Part shown: positions 62,496 to 64,000 of the stretch, in pieces
Position numbering within the stretch: the stretch's first letter is position 1
Layout of the letters: the number at the start of each line of letters is the position of its first letter
Origin: Mycolicibacterium fortuitum subsp. fortuitum
GTDB lineage: Bacteria > Actinomycetota > Actinomycetes > Mycobacteriales > Mycobacteriaceae
Length of the DNA: 64,000 nucleotides
Assembly (NCBI RefSeq): GCF_022179545.1
Contig: NZ_AP025518.1
Location: forward strand, 744,001 to 808,000
Reading direction: 5' to 3'
The notes under the pieces: generated by a model
Databases searched by the model: none
Seen by the model: only the letters and a program-made list of their open reading frames with translations
Told to the model about the DNA's origin: nothing
Translations under genes and position numbers: made by a program

Positions 62496-63362
62496 ATGGT
62501 CCCGCTCTGGTTCACGCTGTCCGCACTCTGTTTTGTGGGTGCGGCGGTTCTGCTGTACGTCGACATCGACCGTCGGCGTGGGTTGGGACGGCGCCGCAAG
62601 TCGTGGGCGAAGTCGCATGGCTTCGATTACGAGCACGAGTCGCACGAGATCCTCAAGCGCTGGAAGCGCGGGGTCATGTCGACCGTCGGTGACGTCACGG
62701 CCAAGAACGTCGTCCTCGGCCAGATTCGTGGCGAGGCGGTGTTCATCTTTGACATCGACGAGGTTGCGACGGTGATCGCGCTGCACCGCAAGGTCGGCAC
62801 CAACGTCGTCGTCGATCTGCGGCTCAAGGGCATCAAGGAGCCCCGGGAGAGCGACATCTGGCTGCTCGGCGCGATCGGCCCGCGGATGGTGTACTCCACC
62901 AACCTCGACGCCGCCCGTCGTGCCTGCGACCGCCGGATGGTCACGTTCGCCCACACCGCTCCCGACTGCGCCGAGATCATGTGGAACGAGCAGAACTGGA
63001 CGCTCGTCAGCATGCCTGTCACGAGCACCCGGGCCCAGTGGGACGAGGGACTGCGCACCGTGCGTCAGTTCAACGACCTGCTGCGGGTACTGCCGCCGGT
63101 TCCGCAGAACGGTGTTGCGCCACAGTCGGGGCAGGGTAGCCAGGCTGCGCTGGCGCGTCGCGCGAGCTCGCCGAGTCGGCCGCTGGCACCGACCCCCGCC
63201 GGGCGTCGCGAGCTGCCGCCGGGGCGGGCCGATGCCGCGCCCGGGCGTGGTGACGTGAGCCGCTACACCCAGCCGCGGCAGGAGCCGGGCCGTCCGGATG
63301 CGATCCGTCGGACCCAGCCTCCGGCCCGCAACGGGCGTCACGCCCCGCACTACCAGCGCTAG
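62496..63362 (+). CDS. ttfA: TtfA-like membrane protein (trehalose monomycolate transport factor)
   Basis: The 288-residue product has one N-terminal helix (VPLWFTLSALCFVGAAVLLYVD), a short basic loop, and a cytoplasmic domain with KGVMSTVGDV-like, VFIFDIDEVATVIAL and WNEQNWTLVSMPV segments, ending in a disordered Pro/Arg-rich tail. Size, topology and closeness to clpB match Rv0383c, described as TtfA, an MmpL3 partner in trehalose monomycolate export. The ATG at 62496 is directly upstream of the helix. Confidence 0.75.
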   Translation: MVPLWFTLSALCFVGAAVLLYVDIDRRRGLGRRRKSWAKSHGFDYEHESHEILKRWKRGVMSTVGDVTAKNVVLGQIRGEAVFIFDIDEVATVIALHRKVGTNVVVDLRLKGIKEPRESDIWLLGAIGPRMVYSTNLDAARRACDRRMVTFAHTAPDCAEIMWNEQNWTLVSMPVTSTRAQWDEGLRTVRQFNDLLRVLPPVPQNGVAPQSGQGSQAALARRASSPSRPLAPTPAGRRELPPGRADAAPGRGDVSRYTQPRQEPGRPDAIRRTQPPARNGRHAPHYQR

Positions 63363-63397
63363 CTGACGCAACAGAGCAGTTGAGTACCCTCTAGGTC

Positions 63398-64000
63398 GTG
63401 CCTCGTCCCCTTGCGCTGATCACCGGACCGACCTCGGGCCTCGGCGCCGGGTTCGCCCGCCGCTACGCGCGCGACGGTTACGACCTCGTCCTGGTGGCGC
63501 GCGACGGCGTCCGGTTGGAACAACTCGCCGCCGAACTGCGCGATGAGGCCGGCGCCCAGGTCGAAGTACTCCCCGCGGACCTCGCCTCCGCTCCCGATCG
63601 GGCCAAGGTCGCCGATCGGCTGCGCGCAGGCGTGCAGGTGCTGGTGAACAACGCTGGCTTCGGCACGTCGGGTGAGTTCTGGACCGCCGATCTGGCCAAA
63701 CTGCAGGCCCAGCTGGATGTCAATGTCACCGCGGTGATGGAACTGACTCATGCCGCGCTGCCGTCGATGATCGACGCGGGCAGCGGCACCGTCATCAACG
63801 TGGCCAGTGTCGCCGGGCTGGTGCCCGGCCGCGGGTCGACATACTCGGCATCCAAGGCCTGGGTCGTCTCGTTCACCGAGGGCCTGGCCAACGGGCTCGG
63901 TGGTACCGGGGTCGGGATACATGCCCTGTGCCCGGGGTTCGTTCACACGGAGTTCCATGCCCGCGCAGGCATCGACATGGCGGGCACACCCTCGTTCCTG
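63398..64000 (+). CDS. Short-chain dehydrogenase (SDR), 3' end beyond window
   Basis: A frame open to the window edge starts at a GTG at 63398 ([19 protein letters not shown]). It carries the SDR motifs [21 protein letters not shown] and the catalytic YSASK, then [13 protein letters not shown]. The first 201 codons are present. It follows the TtfA-like gene by 35 bp on the same strand and may be co-transcribed. The C-terminal part is outside the window. Confidence 0.85.
   Translation, partial: MPRPLALITGPTSGLGAGFARRYARDGYDLVLVARDGVRLEQLAAELRDEAGAQVEVLPADLASAPDRAKVADRLRAGVQVLVNNAGFGTSGEFWTADLAKLQAQLDVNVTAVMELTHAALPSMIDAGSGTVINVASVAGLVPGRGSTYSASKAWVVSFTEGLANGLGGTGVGIHALCPGFVHTEFHARAGIDMAGTPSFL

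Overview
The window is high-GC actinobacterial DNA that reads as a chromosomal segment of a fast-growing mycobacterium (Mycolicibacterium-like). The landmarks are an iniB-iniA-iniC dynamin-type operon, a likely lpqJ lipoprotein, the dnaK-grpE-dnaJ1-hspR heat-shock operon with HAIR operators, clpB with its own HAIR site, a TtfA-like gene and a type II flavohemoglobin-like gene. In Mycobacterium tuberculosis the corresponding genes lie in the Rv0340-Rv0344c, Rv0350-Rv0353 and Rv0383c-Rv0385 blocks. Here they are spread out by many accessory genes.

Layout. 1-7930: an Hsp70-like gene cut by the window edge, a small IniB-like gene, iniBAC, and a second Hsp70-like gene with a membrane anchor and a proline-rich tail. 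7953-10579: an IS481-family element sitting in the loop of a terminator-like palindrome, itself split by an IS3-family element whose clean removal restores the transposase frame. 10600-20291: a DUF559-like protein, two Thr-rich membrane proteins, an F420-type oxidoreductase and a giant BTAD/cyclase/AAA/TPR regulator that ends in seven SnoaL-like modules. 20334-31108: a DinB-like protein, a LpqJ-like lipoprotein, a metallo-hydrolase, and a lipid operon (WS/DGAT broken by one in-frame stop, acyl-CoA ligase, SnoaL protein) divergent from a PucR regulator, then two SDRs, an esterase and a membrane protein. 31112-36215: an arylsulfotransferase and sulfonate-type ABC transporter operon divergent from a LacI regulator. 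36223-41714: a DUF445/Abi-alpha pair, a self-regulating SDR-TetR pair, and sdaA behind a tandem glycine riboswitch.

41789-49804: the dnaK operon, an epimerase, the flavohemoglobin with an upstream membrane protein, and a divergent TetR gene. 49835-54587: two DUF2510/scramblase-like paralogs near a CYTH gene (with a CYTH gene remnant), a GAP-family membrane protein and a glycosyltransferase. 54620-64000: clpB, an HD protein, a cupin, a GlxA-type regulator, a Rieske oxygenase/dehydrogenase pair with a divergent TetR gene, the TtfA-like gene and a partial SDR.

Two themes link the genes. One is envelope and protein stress (dynamins, Hsp70-like ATPases, DnaK system, ClpB). The other is lipid, steroid-type and sulfur metabolism, with many local regulators whose palindromic operators can be seen. 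All family names are from motif recognition by eye; no database search was run.
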